DNA from: Pollutiaquabacter aromativorans
Lineage (GTDB): Bacteria; Bacteroidota; Bacteroidia; AKYH767-A; 2013-40CM-41-45
Direction of reading: 5' to 3'
Assembly (NCBI GenBank): GCA_049177215.1
Contig: CP185379.1
Span: 3,534,001-3,598,000 of the forward strand
Length of the DNA stretch: 64,000 nucleotides
In this document: piece by piece, positions 62,701-64,000 of the stretch
Position numbering within the stretch: position 1 is the stretch's first letter
How the letters are laid out: each line of letters begins with the position of its first letter
Translations under genes and position numbers: made by a program
The notes under the pieces: model-generated
What the model saw: only the letters and a program-made list of their open reading frames with translations
Told to the model about the DNA's origin: nothing
The model's database searches: none

Positions 62701-64000
62701 ACGAATCCGCGCGTTGTGACCAATCCACGAGTGGTTACCAACGGTGTCCTCGACGCTGATACGACCGCGCTGGATACTGACAACAGCGATAACATCGCCG
62801 TTGTCCTTGATGAAGATGACGTCAACCAACCGGACACCGCCACGCAGTTGAAGTCGGTGAACCTGATCACCGGTACCACGCCCGGCAACTGGTTCATCGT
62901 TCCCGGCGCGTTCTTCGACGACAATTTCGAAATCAGTTATGGAATCGGTAATCTGACCATCGTTCCGGCGGAGATCACGGTCAAAGCCAAGGACACCACG
63001 CTGGATTGTTTCGGCACACCTCCATTCGAAGCGGAAGTTTCTGGCTTCCAATATCAGGATGAAGAAGGCGTAGATGCGAATTCGGGTCCGAGTTTCGATT
63101 TGCTGGATGACCAGAACCAATCCGTTGCCACCATTACAGCGGGTGGATCGTACACCATCGTACCGAGTGATTACTCCTTTGCCGCGGATTCGAATTACGT
63201 GATCGTATATGAGAACGGTACGCTTCAATTGCCCGACCCGCTCGTGCTGAATGCAATTGCCGATCCGATCGGTTGTTTTGGCGCAACGACGAGCGTTACG
63301 CTGCTGGCTACCGGAGGCAATGGAGGATACCAATATGGTGGAGACGCAATCAGCGGTTTGTCCGAGGGCAGTTACCAATACACGGTCACTGATCTTAAAG
63401 GTTGTACGGCAACTGCCAGTGTGACGATCCAGCCTGCTCCGGCTAAGCTGTTGATCTCTGCTACAGTTACACAACCCAATTGTCATGGCGAGACCGGAAG
63501 TGTCATACTCGATGCGACCGGCGGTGTAGGACCTTACACCTATTCGAATACTCCTACGACCGGATTGACCAACGGAACCTATGTGTATGAGGTAACGGAT
63601 GCGAACGGTTGTACGAACAGTATCGAAGTAGAAATTCAGGCAGCTCCCAGCAACCTCGTCTTGAACGCGTTTACTACGCAACCGGCTTGCTTCGGCGATC
63701 TCGGCTCGGTGCTTTTATCGCCGACCGGAGGCGTAGAGCCTTACACGCTTGGATTGGATCCGGTAAACGATCTTGGCCCGGGTAGTTACCAATACACCGT
63801 CACCGACGCGAACGGTTGTGCCGCGGTTGCAACAGCTGTCATCAACCCGGCCCCGGATCCGGTCGTGCTCATTGCCACGCCCGTGAATCCTTCCTGCTTC
63901 GGTCAGACCGGCAGCGTACTGCTATCGGCTACCGGCGGTAACGGAACTTACACCTATGGCGGGGATGCTACGACCGGACTTGGCTCCGGTACGTATCAAT
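59758..64000 (+). CDS. Giant secreted protein, third part: S8-type peptidase, IPT, MBG and SprB repeats (open at window end)
   Basis: Open from about 59758 to the window edge, without a stop, in the same frame as the first part. The end of a SprB repeat leads to a linker (CILPYYNAPDSGKVN). A subtilase-like domain follows: Asp in KVGVISDSYN (codon 60436), DEGRAMMQIVHDVAPKA with Glu (codon 60571) where subtilisins have His, oxyanion Asn in TSAGNFG, and Ser in FGTSCAAPHAAG (codon 61480). Then come an IPT/TIG domain (VSGSYFSDSSVVYFDG), MBG domains (YYGESLPAFTS, TYGDKITGIQF), repeats of NPRVVT, and at least four SprB repeats (CFGATTSVTLLATGGNGGYQY). A T9SS sorting domain is expected beyond the window. 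Confidence 0.85.
62434..62742 (+). repeat. Seven in-frame copies of the hexapeptide NPRVVT
   Basis: Clusters at 62434-62472 (two copies), 62521-62559 (two) and 62686-62742 (three), each ending in a final Asn. Codons differ between copies (CGT/CGC/CGA for Arg, GTG/GTC/GTT for Val), so the peptide rather than the DNA is conserved. It lies inside a beta-domain region between two MBG-type segments of the giant protein. Confidence 0.9.

Noticed and set aside
60988..63681. Long minus-strand open frame of 897 codons
   Set aside because: It is antisense to the S8/MBG/SprB coding region, has Arg/Ile-rich low-quality sequence with no domains, and its openness is a by-product of the codon bias on the other strand.

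Overview
The window looks like a chromosomal segment of a free-living Bacteroidota bacterium of moderately high GC, probably class Bacteroidia. The evidence is type IX secretion (T9SS) sorting domains of type A and type B, large CUB, LamG and SprB-like surface proteins, an HU+SPOR protein, a bacilliredoxin, a methylmalonyl-CoA epimerase, and many promoter boxes of the Bacteroidota form TAnnTTTG (TACCTTTG, TACTTTTG, TATCTTTG) just upstream of predicted starts. No rRNA, IS element, prophage or CRISPR-Cas locus is visible. There is one tRNA.

Layout. 1-5 kb: two tandem paralogous secreted CUB proteins, each split by a different single-base frameshift. 5.3-7.2 kb: an LtaS/MdoB-type membrane sulfatase. 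7.2-8.1 kb: a gene-free stretch with a 205-bp tandem repeat. 8.2-18.5 kb: a fatty-acid/phospholipid block, accC, accB, fabH and plsC on the minus strand facing away from yceD, rpmF and plsX on the plus strand. A 4.3-kb accessory segment separates fabH from accB; it holds a T9SS beta-propeller protein, a lipoprotein and a Fic protein, and three tandem arrays of about 80-90-bp hairpin repeats sit in its intergenic spaces. 18.5-24 kb: bacilliredoxin, a stand-alone CHU_C sorting-domain protein, two receiver-only response regulators, tadA, an outer-membrane barrel protein and aspS. 23.7-31.5 kb: an alpha-2-macroglobulin lipoprotein with penicillin-binding protein 1C. 31.4-36 kb: dipeptide epimerase, a 23-residue Lys/Ala-rich peptide gene, a PAS histidine kinase, mce and a HAD hydrolase. 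36.3-41 kb: tRNA-Met(CAT), an exported protein, a PAP2-like membrane protein coupled to rpoN, an HU+SPOR protein and a MarR regulator. 41.4-44.2 kb: a redox-type cluster of pirin, nitroreductase, a YjdI-CDGSH iron-sulfur fusion, a muconolactone-isomerase-like protein and YceI. 44.3-53.4 kb: trpS, a YafK-type L,D-transpeptidase, a DUF1361 protein, an SDR, an SdiA-regulated-type protein, a PQQ-like propeller, PadR with a membrane partner, and VOC and SRPBCC proteins. 53.8-64 kb: a giant secreted protein (G8-like, LamG, MopE, Ig-like, SprB, S8 peptidase, IPT, MBG and SprB domains) broken by two frameshifts and running off the window.

How the genes relate. accBC, fabH, plsX and plsC supply malonyl-CoA, chain initiation and phosphatidate. 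The macroglobulin/PBP1C pair, the dipeptide epimerase and the L,D-transpeptidase act in envelope defence and murein turnover. The most unusual signals are the three hairpin-repeat arrays around the Fic segment, the restriction of all four frameshifts to secreted surface proteins, an S8 peptidase with Glu at the expected His position, a repeated N-P-R-V-V-T peptide in the giant protein, and the tiny histone-like peptide gene.
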